Below are positions 46,401 to 61,400 of a stretch of 64,000 bases of DNA, piece by piece. The stretch is taken from positions 62,001 to 126,000 of the forward strand of contig NW_025947462.1 of the NCBI RefSeq assembly GCF_000764305.2. Reading direction: 5' to 3'. Origin of the DNA: Hyalella azteca (Eukaryota > Arthropoda > Malacostraca > Amphipoda > Hyalellidae). Position 1 is the stretch's first letter. Each line of letters opens with the position of its first letter. The position numbers were made by a program, and so were the translations under genes. The notes under the pieces were generated by a model. It had not been told where the DNA came from, made no database searches, and saw nothing but the letters and a program-made list of their open reading frames with translations.

Positions 46401-49400
46401 ACTCACCTATAACGCCTTCTTTTAATCGCTGTCTGTGGATGCTATTCACAATGCCGCACTCTGACGCAAGCTGCTCATCCGTCAGGAACCTGCGTGTACA
46501 TACAAAATTATTGAGCGCAAGAGAACAAAATGAACGCAATACGATTGAGCTAAAAAAATGCTGCAGCTAAAGTCGTTAGTTTAAATATTTCTAACGGGTA
46601 TGAAACAATCACTGCTTACGAGCACAGCTAGAACATTATTATACTCTCACATATAAATATGATGAAATCAGCAAGCGAGGACAACACAATGATGAAAATA
46701 CATTTAAATTAAAATCAGAGGAATATAACCTTATACTAACCTTAAAGTATTCTTTGTGGCACCCGAGAGGAGCATCTTGTATGTGTACTCAGCGAACTCA
46801 GGACCGAGCTGTAGCATAAAAGAATTGAGGCCGGTGGGGTCCTTGGAGCTATAGTCTGTAATTTGCCGAAGCCGTTTGAGTTCTCTTAAAAAGCGCTGTC
46901 GTAAAATGCCGTTGGTAATACCTATGTCATACGTTAGATTGTCCTCCCCGATTTGTAATAACAAGTCACCGTCAACTCGGGAAGCAATGAACGCGTCAGC
47001 GTATTGGCTAAATCCGATTTGTTTTACCCACTCTTGGACGTCAGTTGCTTGCCATAAGGGCACTTGCTGGGACAGCTTGTGTGGCACTTCCTCGCCCATC
47101 AGACGCAGCGCGTGTGCCGCATATTTGCTAGCGATGGCATTCGGTGAACTGGCTACTTTTTTCAAAGGTTCTATTGCGTCTATCTCGCGGAATATTTCAA
47201 TATTTCCTTGGTTCTTCTTAATGCCCGCCTCCATGCAGAAGTGGAAGGCTGCCAGATTTCTCGCCTCTTCTCTCTTGCTACTCAGCACCGGAACAAGTCG
47301 CTCAAGCCAGTCCCGAGACTGACCGTGTCTGTGAGCCACAGTCGAGTTGGCAAATTCTTCCGGTAAATGACTGTTAACGAAAGGCTCAATGAGACTTAAT
47401 GTATCAGCTTTCAAAACCTGCGCTTCGATCTCGGCGTTCGCCACGAGAGCTGCTATAGCGAGGCAAGCATAGTACTTTATATTGTCGTCATCGTGGAACG
47501 CGAGAGGGAATAACCAGATAGCAACTTGTCGCTGAACCATTGCTTGCTGGTTCTCCGAGCCACCATAAAGCGAAAGGTTGGCCAAGGCTCCGGCACAGTG
47601 ACGGAGAGTTTCAACATCTTTCTTTCGACATTCTCTAACAACAGCCTCCAAGCCGCCCATCCTGATGATGTCAGAACAAGTGCCTTCGCTGTGCTTAAAC
47701 AAATGCTCCAAGATGCCGGTTCCTACCCTCGACTGTTCCATTGATCGATTGTCTTGCGTGCAATCACATGCAACATTTACCACATTTTCCAACCCCTTTT
47801 CAACAACGTAACCTCGATTTTCGGTTGTCAAGCACTGCTCTAAAACTTTAGCCGAGGAGAACTTTAACTTGGAATCCTTCGACGTGCAATTTTCCAGTAA
47901 GATATCCAAGCCTCCGTTGTTTTTGAGTACATTGCAGAGTGAGTAGCCGAGTTCATGTCCATATGTGGGCACGGACCAGGCACGCTTCATCATGTCGTTC
48001 ATATGGTCGAGCAGCGTGGGGGCGGCCTTTACGACGCCATCTAGCGACATTGTCTTCAGCTGGTCTACGAATTTTGTCATAACGCCCGAGTATTTCATGA
48101 TGGCATTTTGGACATCCATGGGCTGCATGGCACCGCCTAGGTCAAAGTCCTCGAAACCACTCACACTGATGTTGCTCTGCAACAGGCGAAAAAAATAATA
48201 AAAATTTTGTGTTTAAAGTGCAAAGAAATATGTTTTTGATGGCTAAGTACCCATTCCGATAATTGATAAATTGAAACAGAGGTATTTAAAAAAGATACAA
48301 GCATATAAATTTCTCCTCGACTCAAACCAGTGCCGTAAATAGGAATCGACTCACTCAATTAGTGTATTAAACATTTAAATTTGAGCGTTTTTTAACAAAA
48401 TTTCAACAAGACAAAAAATCCTTAAACCCACGATAGAACGAAAGCTTGACGACTAGAGTGATATAAATCAGGTGTCAACCCGGCGCATTTTCCTCAAATA
48501 AACAAACCTCAGAACTAGACATCGAGGAACTCTGCTTGGTGCAAACGCCCTTGGTGGTGATGGTGAGGCCAGACTTGGAGAGCTTCCTGGAGTTCTCGGC
48601 GCTGATGGTTCCCGCTGGGGTGACGGTGCGCCGCTGCTGTGCCTCCGACACCGCCGACTTGTGGGAGCTGAAGTCCTGGCCCGTGACGCGCACACTCGCG
48701 CCCATCTTCTGCGAGCCCTCCGTGTGAGTGATGTCATCACCTGCCTTCAGTTGTCGGGCCTCCTGCAATTAAGAATTACGTTCGTAAGCAACGCTTCAAC
48801 TCGCATGAATAAATACTAGCCTTGCGGTCTCCATGCTGTACAAATAGACGTGAGCAAAAACATTTGTAATAGGGACAATGAAGAAGACGCAAAATTTTAC
48901 GTGCTCATCGTCCTTTTCAGTTTGTGTTGACAAATAATTTTAGATATTCTAGAAGAGAAGAGACAAAAAACCTGTATTATTATTATCTCGAAATTTCTCA
49001 TGATGCCGCACATTCTGGCCCGAGACATAACAAAGATCACCTACAAATTTTAGTTACGCAATCAATACCTACCATATTTGACTTGTGGAAATCCTACGAA
49101 AGGCAAATGATTTTGTAAGAACATAGAGCTTATTATTTAATGTTTACCTTTCTTTTGCGAAATTCTTGGATATCCCAAGAAAAAGGGTTAACTTCGCTGT
49201 GTTGCGTCTGTGAACATCTTATGTTTACAGTGTTAGAGTTGTCTTTCTTAGGGTATTCATCAAAACGTGGCTGTGCACTTTTGCAAAAATAATTTTCGAA
49301 ATTTTTCGACGCGATCAGTTTTCGTCTCTCTACACTCGAATTATCCTTCGCAAATATATTAGACTCGCTCATTGCCTTGCGGTAAAGAGGTAGAATATCA

Positions 49401-52400
49401 TCCTCTGTAGCAGGCGTATCGAAAAGTAACGATGGAAATACGATTTTAGTTTGAGATTCACTTATTTCCAAAGGACCAGAATATTTTCTCTGCAGACGAC
49501 CTCGGGATTTTTTGTCGACCATCCGAGGCGTGTCACTCTGCTGTTTTTCGGCAAGAACTTCATTGCTGTTAGATGTGTTAATTTCAGTCGTGGTGGTGGA
49601 AAATACATTCCGCGACAGTAGGATCTCATCAGAGGCAGCTGAGTCCACTTCGGAGTCGTTGACCAAGTTTAAAAAAGAACTCGAAATGGATTTAGCACCA
49701 TCATTGGAATATGAGCCGAGAGAATTCTCCTCATGCTCGTATTCTCCACCGCTATCGTCTCCCAACATAACCAAGTCAATTGCTGGTTCCACATTAGGAA
49801 AAATTTCCAAACTATTTGAGCTGTGGTTTTGTGACAAGTTTAAGTTCACATCGATAGGGGAAAAATAATTACCTTCCTGATCTTTAGGTACACTGGAGGC
49901 AAAATTATTCTCGAATGCTTGAGAGGACATAGACGACAGACATGAATCCGTAACACATGTCCGGTGTTGAGATGTGTCGATGTGTGGTGGTGAAGTCAGA
50001 ACTGTCGTAGTGGAGATATTCGATGACTTGCAGCCTTCATTGGCGTCGTTTAGAATAGAATTAACTCTGAATGATCTGGATCCAGGCTTCAAGCCAGTCT
50101 CAACTGAGAGCTTTTTAAAATTTCTAGTGTTTTCTTTGTTTTTATTCCGTCGGTTGATTTGGCTGGCAGTAGGAGTCCGACCCGAAATCTTGCTGTTACT
50201 TAAAACAGGAGGAGAAGAACTCAACGAAACAATAGATTCATTGGGATCTTTGTTTCCGAGAGTTGTGCAAGAATCGGGAAGGCCTAAGAGACGTCGATCT
50301 TCAGGAGATTCGGGCACCAGAGATTCGGGAGTCGTAGTAGAAACTGCTGAGTCTGTTGAAGTTTTTCGTGAAGAGGAATTTGAAACTTTATCTTTATCAT
50401 CCATTTCCAAGTCAAGAACTCCGTAACTCTTCGGTAGTAATGTCTGTTCTGACTGGTTATCGTTTTCTTGTGACAATCGCTCATGTTGCTGTTGTTGCAA
50501 CTGTTGCTGCTGCATAAGTAACCACTGTAATTGTTGTTGCAGCTGCTGTTGCAGCTTCATTCGACTCTTTTTCCTTATTGAATTTTGTGATCGGTTTCCA
50601 AAAATCTTGATACAGTGCGAGCAATGACACCCAACAGTAGGCATTAGGTTGCCGAGGTTTGTCGGGGTGGTGGCAGCATTATTACCAGCATTGGTATTGT
50701 TGGTTTTACTGATTTTGTGAGCAGAGCTGCTGGTTGATATGGATGAACGCTTGCGCCGAGACCCAGGAACGCTGCTCTTGCGACGCGGCCGTCGTGTTTC
50801 TTCAGTAGATGGAATAATTAAATCTTGTCTTTCAGATGAATTTCCCGACTGATCGTTATGATTTAATAGAAAAGAGTTCCTGTTATTGCGTCGATCGTGC
50901 GAACAACTTCGACTACACGAACAACGCTCAAAGAAACGATTATTTGTGTGATCTTCTATGTTGTTAGTTGACTCATGCTTATTTGCTTGCAAACAGTCGA
51001 AGCATGACCGACAAACACACAACGAAACGCAGTGAGAACTTTGACGTCTTGAACAATTCTCAATGAGTGATCTATTCGATGGACCCACGCTCTGTGAACC
51101 GACAGGATTAGATTTCTCGATGCAAGCACATCTCACTATAGCATTGTTCTTGCGGCATTTGGTTTGGTCAAACACCGATCTTTCTTCGGCGTCACGGGCA
51201 CCGAAAGAAGTGGCACAGTAGCAGGGATGGCAGTAACTAAAGTAGCTAGCAGGGAAAAGCATGCTGGAGGAAGGTTCGATATCCACAATGCGAATATGGT
51301 GAGGGTGATGACATGCAAGGCATAAATGGTAGGTAATATCACATGTGCCTGCAACAGTCGGCATCACTAGATAATTAAGCCATTTATCAATACCCCAAAA
51401 AATAATTCACTTATGGAGTAATTTACACGTCGGCGTTGATCTAATTCACACACTTTCGTTGAACTTCATTCTATTTCATCCTTATTTTCTTAAATGGTAA
51501 AGTCTACACGTAAAAACATTCATGTAAATACCTGAAACAAGGGACTTCAATTGTAAAAGATGCACAACACTTGAAAGTCAACAAGAATAAATCAGACATA
51601 CACAAACAAGTAGTTAAGAAAAATGTGAGGATATTTTTCACTGAATTGCGACTTTGAAAATATTTTACAACACAATAAACACTTTTATAACAAATATTAT
51701 CAGACTATTATGAAAATTTTTTCAATTTTTTCCAAAATTTCGACTTGAAGTTATTGCGTTAAAAAAATATGGAGATGGCAAATCAATGCTTTTTAAAAAC
51801 AAAATTTTGCAAATACGCGGCCATGAATCAAGGAGTTAGCGTCGTAACAACCACCATCAGCGAGCGAGTGAACAGTAATGCGCTGAGGCAGCCAGCAGGG
51901 CCGGCACTGAACAGGAAGAGACAGACTTTCTGTGGCCTTCACAGTAAACCTACACACCTTCTCCCTGCTAGAGGCGGTCCATCATAACAACCATTGCTAC
52001 AAGTATGTAACGGTAGTATGAGAACAGTGTCTGAATATATCACGGAGTAAGCTGAAAATCACCGTGGTTTGTAACACTTTAAAGGCAAATGTGATCGTTT
52101 GATTTGCGCTGACAATAATGATATATGATACTGTAATTCTATTCTATTCGTTGACACTATTATTCGAATTTAAGTATGAGGCATTTTTAAAAAATGTTCA
52201 AACGATAAACTTCCAGCTTCTATGCAGTTTGTGAATTCAGACACTATTATTAACAGTTTGGCATTTTTTTGCAGTAATATCATTTCATCATTAAGATATT
52301 AATGAATATATTACAGTGAAATCCGATTTAATGTTATAGTAAGAGAGCAATCCAACAATCGCTATCCGTATCTTCATAGTTTATTTATTTAGTTATATTT

Positions 52401-55400
52401 AATAAGTTGATTACAGTGACGCCTGAGTCAACGGTGATAGTGAGCGTGTTACACAATAATAGCTGTTCGCAATTATATTATTTAATTATTAAAGTCTTTA
52501 TTAAGTTTATTATAGTAACGCCTGAGTTAACGGTGATATAGTGAGCGCGTTACACAACAATCGCTGTTCGCAATTATTTCTTTCATTATTAAAATATTTA
52601 TTAAGTTTATTATAGTAACGCCTGAGTCAACGGTGATAGTGAGCGCGTTACACAACAATCGCTGTTCGCAACTATATTATTTAATTATTAAAATATTCAA
52701 CAAGTTTACTACAGTGACGCCAGAGTTAACGGTGACATAGTGAGCGTGTTACACAACAATCGCTCTAGGAGGAACCCCCGAGTGACTCATCCATAGCGGT
52801 GCTGCCTTTAATGGACATGACTTCTTGAGCAAGCCGGACATCGCGTGCTTCCGCAAAGCAGGAGTTACAAATACGGATGTACGGTACCGCTACACGAGTC
52901 ACAAACAAGGATCTACGGTGACGATAACAGAACGATATCATTTGTATCCAGCAGACGTATGTAATTTTTTGGACGATTTAGACAATGGGTGATTATTATT
53001 AAATATATAGTGAAGTTCATGATAAAATCGTACGTTTTCACATTGTAAAAACATTTTTATTTATGTTCAAATAAAAGTAGCGAACACTAAGTTCACTGAA
53101 AATATTTTGATTCCTGCTATTAATATTTTTACATTCACAAACAAGACATTCAGCGTGTCGATCACATGAGCTGCTAGAGCAGCGGAACTTGAAGAGAGCG
53201 GAAGTAAAGTTGCGTCCGTTACAGTGTTGGTGTCGGGGGCGACCAGTGCCTCATCTCCACTCTATTCTGCCGACTCTTCATATATTTGCCGCTATGATGG
53301 ATACATATATAAATTTTATACCCAAAGTTGATCGTTCAAATACAAATCGATTGTTCAAATGCAAATCTAATATCCTACAGAATTATTCAAATTTAAAATT
53401 TAATACCTGACTCAATCATGCGAAGCAAGAAATAGCAAATTAGAGTAAGATCGATGGTTACGAGATAGTAATTAGTGAAGGCTCCTGTTAAATAGAAATT
53501 AAAAGTTTTGTGAGTAAACAATATATCTAGAAAATATTTTCGCTTACAACTAGAGTACGTGCATGCTTGTAACCTCCTACATTAATGGATATATAGTTAC
53601 AACGAATAAAGCGCAGCTTATTCAATAAGCCTGCTCATCAGGCTTCGATATACCATGGCTAAGCGTCGAATAAAGTCGCATACAATACCCCACATCATAG
53701 CAGTCTGAGTTCAAGTCATTCGTGACTGAGATGATTTGATGAAATTTAATGATCGTCTTATTAACGCTTATCAAATGTTAATTAAAATCGTTCAATTATT
53801 TCATAAATAAGACTAACTTTCCCCAAACACAATTTCGTACAAACACACGCTACAGAATTGTTTTCAAGTATTCTGATTGAATCACAGTCGCGATTATTAC
53901 GGTATTCGGAAATGGCTCACGACGCGGAAGGTAGCATGCCTTACTAATAAGCTGCGCATTTCATCATCGTACGGCCCTGACCCATGCAGGAAGACGGAGC
54001 CTCGCAACGCACACAACCTCCCCGGCATACGTCCAACACTCGACTGCACGTCGGCAGAACACGCGGCGGTCGCCACATGCGCACTGCAGGTGCGCATGAC
54101 AAGGTCACGGCACTAACCATGCTATTTTGAACTTCGTCATTGCGACGAGTGAAAAAATGGTGCAATGTTTTCACTCATCGTGACCAGACGGGAGTAATGA
54201 ACTTGAGATTACTAACTGAACACGTTAACTGAAGTTAATTATGAAGAAAGCACCAATAAAGCAGACACAGATGATGAGAAAAACGAAAAAAAATCATCGT
54301 TCTTTGCGATTTAATACGAGATTTTAAAAAAATTTTACAGCAAAAAGACTAGAAAAATTAAATGAGACTTCCGACCGCATTTTTAGATTAGTCGTAAACG
54401 TGAGTTGAAGAAGAGTTGGCAAGTTGCACTTGTTAACATCTATAGTACTGTACTAAAATACCAACATCCGAACTCCCAACGCCTTCATCCGAACTCCCAA
54501 TATCTTCATGCGAACTTAAATACCTTCATACAACCTCCAATATCTTCGGGTAAAATCAAGCGCAATCAGGAAAACTCCAGCAAATTCATGCTAATTTTGA
54601 CACCTTCATTCGCAATTCAAAGCTTTGATTAGTTTTTCTTCAACACCCCGACTTCCTTCCCAACACCTCCATTTGAACTTTCATGTGACATCCAAAACCA
54701 TAAATCATACTCCACCACCTCCCCACTTCCACCCACATTCCACGATTTCCACCAACATCATTTAAATTTTCATACGAACTCCAACACCCGCATCAGAATT
54801 TTCATCTTAGCTCCACCTCCTTCATTCGTATTCTAACATCATCTAAACTTTCATACGAACTCCAAAATCCGCAGCAAAACTTTCACCGTAACTCCAACAT
54901 CTCAATGAACTCGACCGTCTTCATCCATCACGGCGTTCGGACAGTATAAGGTCGTAGGCGGCGCAGGAATAGCTTGGGTATCGAGGGCGCACTGCGCGAT
55001 CGCGGGGCACTGCGCTGGCCCGGGGTGTTGTGTCTTGTACATAATGAATAATGCGAATAATAGTGATATATACTTATATTAGTTGCGGAATACAAGAATA
55101 ATGCGATATTAGTTGCGGAATACAAGAATAATGCGATATTAGTTATTAGCAGTAAGCCTCATACAGTGTTTCGTGAACCTAAACTACTTTGGTTAGAATT
55201 TGATAAGTGCATATCTGGTAATTCATGTAAGAAAATTAATGTTTTTGTTCTAATTTTTTCCTTCAGTGCCAAACTGCCAATAGGTTTGAAATCATTAAAT
55301 TTAAAACAATTAGATGAAACTTCCTGAATAATAGTAATACTTGTTTTCGACATCTGTTTCGCTAGTTTTCAGTAGTTTTTATTGAGTTTAAAATACATAG

Positions 55401-58400
55401 TTAAATAGAAATTTTATTGCTCGTATGCGGGAAGCAAACTACGTGGAATTAGCAGCTTCGGCAAAATATATAAAGTTAGCGTTTCAAAGCACTAAGCGAT
55501 AATTAAGTTTCTTCCTACCACAAATTCAATCTCGTTCATAGCATCGCAAATCAAGATGGCAGTTCATTGCAAGACACGACCTTTGGCATGAAAACAATGT
55601 CAGCGGAATCTGCAACAAGCTCAGTGACAGACGCACAGCAGCCAAAAATAAGATACGCTCGGCAATAAAACTGACGATGAGCTTAAGATTTGTAGGTCAC
55701 GGACTCATACTTGGGAACTGACTGCATCAACAAAACTTATTTCAATATTCTGTGCCGTCCAAGTCGAACAAGAAATAACTGAGTTACCGTAGTATAAGTA
55801 CGATCATTATTTGCAAGCCATCCCAGGGACAAGTAAAAAACAATTACCGTAATGGAAGTAAGGATGTCAGTCGTCATCACGGCTGACGGAATTCATTAGT
55901 ACGGCTGACGGAATTCATTTGTACGGCTGACGGAATTCATTAGTACGGCAGACGGAATTCATTGGTACGGCTGACGGAATTCATTAGTACGGCTAACGGA
56001 ATTCATTGCTACGGCTGACGGAATTCATTGGTACGGCGGACGGAATTCATTAGTACGGCTGACGGAATTCATTGGTACGGCTGATGGAATTCATTGCTAC
56101 GGCTGACGGAATTCATTAGTACGGCTGACGGAATTCATTAGTCCGGCTGACGAAATTCATTGTCGGATATTCAACACAATAAACGCTGTTGTTACGTATG
56201 TGAAGAAGACATATTTTAGGAAGAATTAAAACATTTTGTTCTGTGATGGTTGTTAGGTCAGCAGGTAAATCGAAATTATTTAGTTTATCCAATTAAAACA
56301 AGATAGCAATAGAATTTAGCCACCTTATTTACACTTGAGCAATCAACGATAGCAATACAAATATTCGAGCAATAATAAGCAATCTATTAAAAAAACATGA
56401 GTAAAGACGTTGGCTGAAGACGAAAGTTCAACGCCGTCCGTCATTCAGTATTGGAAAAAAATTATCAGAATGCAACATGTAACTAATGCTCGATTAAAAC
56501 TAACACAAAATGCAATATAATCTGACACGCGTTCGATATTATTGATATAATATTCCTATCAATAAATTATAATGATATATAGATTACAATGCAAAATTTT
56601 GCAACTCGCGAAATGGAACTATGACGAATTTAACTATTAATCGTGACGGACAACGAACGCGCACCAAGTAATTCCATTACATCAGTAATGTAAACCTCTT
56701 GTAATGGAAGCTTCAACGTAAGAAGAGGCGCATGCAGAAGATGCGTAACACTTCGCAAGGCACCCTAGTCCACAATTTTTTAGAAATTTAAATCATCAAC
56801 TTCTTCCCTTCAATTACAATGCCCATTTTACGTATCCAGTTATTCAAAAAAAAAAAAATCGTAGACTTTTCGACACTTCAGTTACAATCACCCTTTTACG
56901 GATCGAGTTATTCGAAAATCATTGACTTGTCGACACTTCACTTTCATTTTTTAACGAAACCACTTCTTCTTAAATTGTTGACTTCTCGGTCTTTCAGTTG
57001 CGCCGATCTTCTTACAATCTATGTTTAGTTTAGAAGAGTTAAGTTGATCAGGATTGATTGCTCAAGATGATAAAAAACTTTCCCGATGATGACTTCAGAA
57101 TGATTATTTAAATGCACTGTGAAGCTACGCTTAAATTAAAATGTTTGGACACTTGAATTGAAGCGTCATTTGCAAAGAGCTGGCAACATATGAATGTATA
57201 GCAGCTCTGGCCAGACAATTGCAGCCCATTGGGCAGGCAAAATATCGTTAAAATATTTATGAAAAATTAAATTTATCGCTAAAGAAATGTATACATTACC
57301 ACTACGCACATCTGCTGCACTGCCTATATGAATTACTTACTAACTCACCGGACAGACACATCAATATCAGAAGCTCATTATACGACTATGAGCCTCATCA
57401 TAGGATGAGGCTCAGTATTCAAAGACAGCAATGAACCGGGAAATATTTAATAATCTCACAGGAATTATTAGTTCAAGAACTATTGATCTGTTTAGTTAAC
57501 TTGATATTGTATAAAGGTACTACTCAGCATCAATTTAGGCGTACTGTCACACACAAGCCTAACAACACTTTTAATAACAAGAGATTTTCACAATCTAGGT
57601 AAGAACAGCGTTGTATTAACGAGTGAAAATCCAGCAACTTGAAGAAAAAATATGAAGCAGTTCTCATTGTGAAAAACTGTTTTGAGATTAAGCCACCAAC
57701 GGGAATCCACATTAAGCGTTTGCATCGGCAGGCAGAATGACTTCCTGTTCTGTCAGATCCTGTTTAACTCGATTTCTAACAGTTTGAGCAGGCGCTAGAA
57801 AGTCAACAGGGATGGTTAGAAAAAAAACTTCATTTCTACAGGAACAGCAACCATTTTCAAAGGTATTAGAATAGAAGAGAAATGTCGGCACTGAAGAAAT
57901 AGGCCCATGGCCTGTGGCCGATTCTTGAACTTTTCGTGACTTGATTCACAAGGGATCCGGTCTTTGTAACCCGATCTCTTTCCATAACTGACGATTGATT
58001 GAGATAGCTGCTGGACTTATTGCCTGGTCCGTAATTTGCTGGGCATTTTAAGACTGTACATATGCTCCTGCATAGCTTCGTCCAGTCTGTTCTTGAAGGC
58101 GTTCATACTCGGAGCGTCAATGATGCTATCAGGGAGGCTGTTCCACATGTCGGTGACTCGAAGCGAGAAGAAATGTTGTCGCATGGATGTGTTACAACGC
58201 AGTTTTTTTTAGTTTATAGCCGTGGCCCCTGGCGTTGGTTCTTGTTTCAAATTCTAGTAATCCTTCTGGGACCTTGTATAAGCCATGAGTATACTTGTAT
58301 ACTTCAATGAGGTCCCCACGCAGACGTCGATAACGGAGGCTTGGAGGCTTCATAATCTTTAATCTTTCTTCATAAGGCTTGCCTTTTAATCCCGGAATTA

Positions 58401-61400
58401 TCCTTGTTGCACGTCTTTGAACACTCTCGACAAAATTTTTTCCTTTTCTAGTTTTGATGACCACACTTACATCTGATAAAGAACGTTCCTGTCCTGAGCT
58501 TGACTCAAATATTACTAGATCACTTTCAAACGCTAAAAAGAAGTAAAGTATATAAATACAAAAGAAATTGAATGGTATTAACAGACCTGTTGTAATGCGG
58601 CCTCTTTCTCCTCAGTGACACCATCCTTCTCCATCTTGCTGCGGGCGGCGGCCTGCTGCTGACACTCCGAGTAGGTTACGTCGCCGGCCTGCACGCGCGT
58701 TGACTGACTCGACGACCCGGACGCTGACTCGAAGCAGTTGTTATCCGTTGTAACCTAACGAACCAACATAATGCAGTGCTAATAATTAATTCAATAATAT
58801 TCAATGATCTTATTATTATAAAATGAAGTCAGTTGCATCTACAAACAAGGTTCAAAGTTATTAATTAATTTAAAGATATAATTTCAAGCCTTAATAATGG
58901 AGCAAATTGTGTTAACGAAGATAAATAATTCAAAATTATTGATTAACCTACCAATGGTAATTAATAGTATCATGTTTATATAATGAAGCAATCTGCGTCA
59001 AGGAACAAACAAAATTCAACTTTGTTAATTAATTATACAGCATTAACAACATTAATTACTTTTATTCTTAAATAATTATGCGAAAAAGGATTTAACTTCT
59101 GATCTCTACATATACGAGACTAAATTTATTGGCTAAATTTAATGCATCCGTCGATAAAATGTCAAAAAGTCTGAAGTAATTCAATACGAAGATAATTTCA
59201 GTTTAAGAAAAAAAGCTGCAGAATACATCAAAGTAACCCATGGAAGTAAGATTCGGGATTACTGAATAATTTTTTGCACGAGGTTACTTGATATATAAAT
59301 GAAAGCGGCATACAGAAGTACTCGCAATTAGGGTCCGGATAACGAAATGGTGAAAATAATAATGAATTAGTAATTTGCATTGTTTGAAGACAAATTTATC
59401 TTCGTAATCTTGGGCTACAGGATTAATCGGGTATTATAAGGTTAGAATCAGCCAATAAAAGTGTTAAATTAACAATAAAAAATTAATTTACAATAGAAAT
59501 CATTAATTAACAATAAAGAAGAATAAAGTTCAGAAAAAGCCGGCTTACATTCGGCATTTGATTAGATAAATACCGCGAAGATTGATGCTATAGACAAACA
59601 TTTTAGACACATTATCGATGCTATGGCCGAAACTTTAGAACTCAATTCGCTGTATATAGGTAAATTCGAATTCACTATAAACCTTACACATGCATGCTGC
59701 GTGTACAAAACTTTAGTGCTTTAATTCCCTTTTAAAAATTTCAGGAAGAGTGAATAATTTTGAATTTTTCCATTTTTTCTGTCTAAGTTTGTGACAACTA
59801 AGAAATCCCTCTAATTTTTACATAAAATGGTATTTTTCACCCACGAAATTTCGATACTCCCATAAAATAGTTTAGAGAACAATACTTTTAATAGCTCGGC
59901 ATGCCAACGGAGAAATCTCCTCATTTATAAATGAAATAATACTTTACCCACGTAATTCAACCTTTCTTCTCCACGAAATTATACCTCTCCTTAACAAAAT
60001 ATTTAAATGCGCTCAAGAAATTTTAGAGAATACTATCTCTTCTTTCATAACTCAACGCGAGAACGGAGAAAACTCTGATTTATACAGGAAATAAAATCTT
60101 TCACCTACGAAATCCAGCCTTTCTTTTCAACGAAACTATAACTTCTTCCACAAAATAAAACTATTCCTTCCCTGGATTATACATTTCACCCACGAAATAT
60201 TATCTTCCAGTTATTCTAAAAAATTAATAGAATAAAACGTCTCTTTTATAGCTCTCTATCTGATCTACACAGAAAAATCTACTTATCTGCCACAAAAAAC
60301 CATCATTCAATACATATACAAAATAATGTAAGGCAATAATACCTTTCTTTTAGAGCTCGACATGACAACCAATAAATCTCTGATCTATACAGGAAAATCT
60401 ACCTTTGTGCCACAAAGCACCATCATTAAATACTCCCCAAAAATAATGTAAGACAATAATACCTTTCTTTTAGAGCTCGACATGACAACAAATAAATCTC
60501 TGATCTATACAGGAAAATCTACCTTTGTGCCACAAAGCACCATCATTAAATACTACCCAAAAATAATGTAAGGCAATAATACCTTTCTTTTAGAGCTGGA
60601 CGTGACTTTCTTCTGCTCGAAGGTGGTGACCCCGGCGCCGTTGATGCCAGAGGAGGAGCCCAGCTGGTCAAGCTGCGGTTGGTCGCAGTCAGCCAGAAGT
60701 CCTTCGGAGTCCTGCAGCAGCAGCTCTCCCGGGTCCTTGAATTCTATAAGTTGGTTCTCGTCGAACTGGTCATTTTGAAGCGCAAATTTATCTTTACTCA
60801 AGCCAAATTCAGCAAGTTTTTCAGATGAACCGAAATTCTTAAAATTTGACTGAAGAGCATTTATGGATTTGGATTCGACAGACTTGGATGAAGAGGAGGA
60901 GATATTTGAAGATTTCAGAGCCGTTGTGGACTGAGATGCTTTCAGATTTGACGAACTTAAAGCAGATTGGCTCGAGGACTGTATTTTGGACTGGCTAGAC
61001 GACTGGACTGAGCTGGAGGCTTGCTGGATGTTTGATGAGCAGCTGAAGGCGCTGTTACTCTGGAAAAATTAATTTATGTTAATAAAGACAAAGAGACGAC
61101 ATCGTATTTAGAGCGAATTTACACTGGAACCAAAGCAAAAAAGCCATTATCGATACAATAGCGATTGGCTGTTCCGTAAAAAATTGTTGTTGGGAAAGAG
61201 TTAATTGCTAAAATTTTTTCATCTTTTTATTTTCAATTTAGAATTTAGACGAAGTGTACACCTTTTTTTAATAGTTATCAACCCGCAATGTCTCCTTGTG
61301 AGTACATTATCGTACCTTTTTATGTTAACTCTAAACTGTGATAAGTTCATAAAATTATGGCCGTTAACTGTAAAAATATTTAAATTAATGTTCATCATAA

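Noticed and set aside
53877..54174. Overlapping open frames in a GC-richer patch of the SARM intron
   Set aside because: Three frames are open at once with no family hallmark; typical of base composition rather than a gene.
57713..57830. Good acceptor-like signal followed by a 32-codon frame ending in TAA (minus strand)
   Set aside because: Spliced to the 58587 donor it would give only about 13 residues before a stop, and no other exon leads into it. Probably a cryptic site or a transposon remnant.
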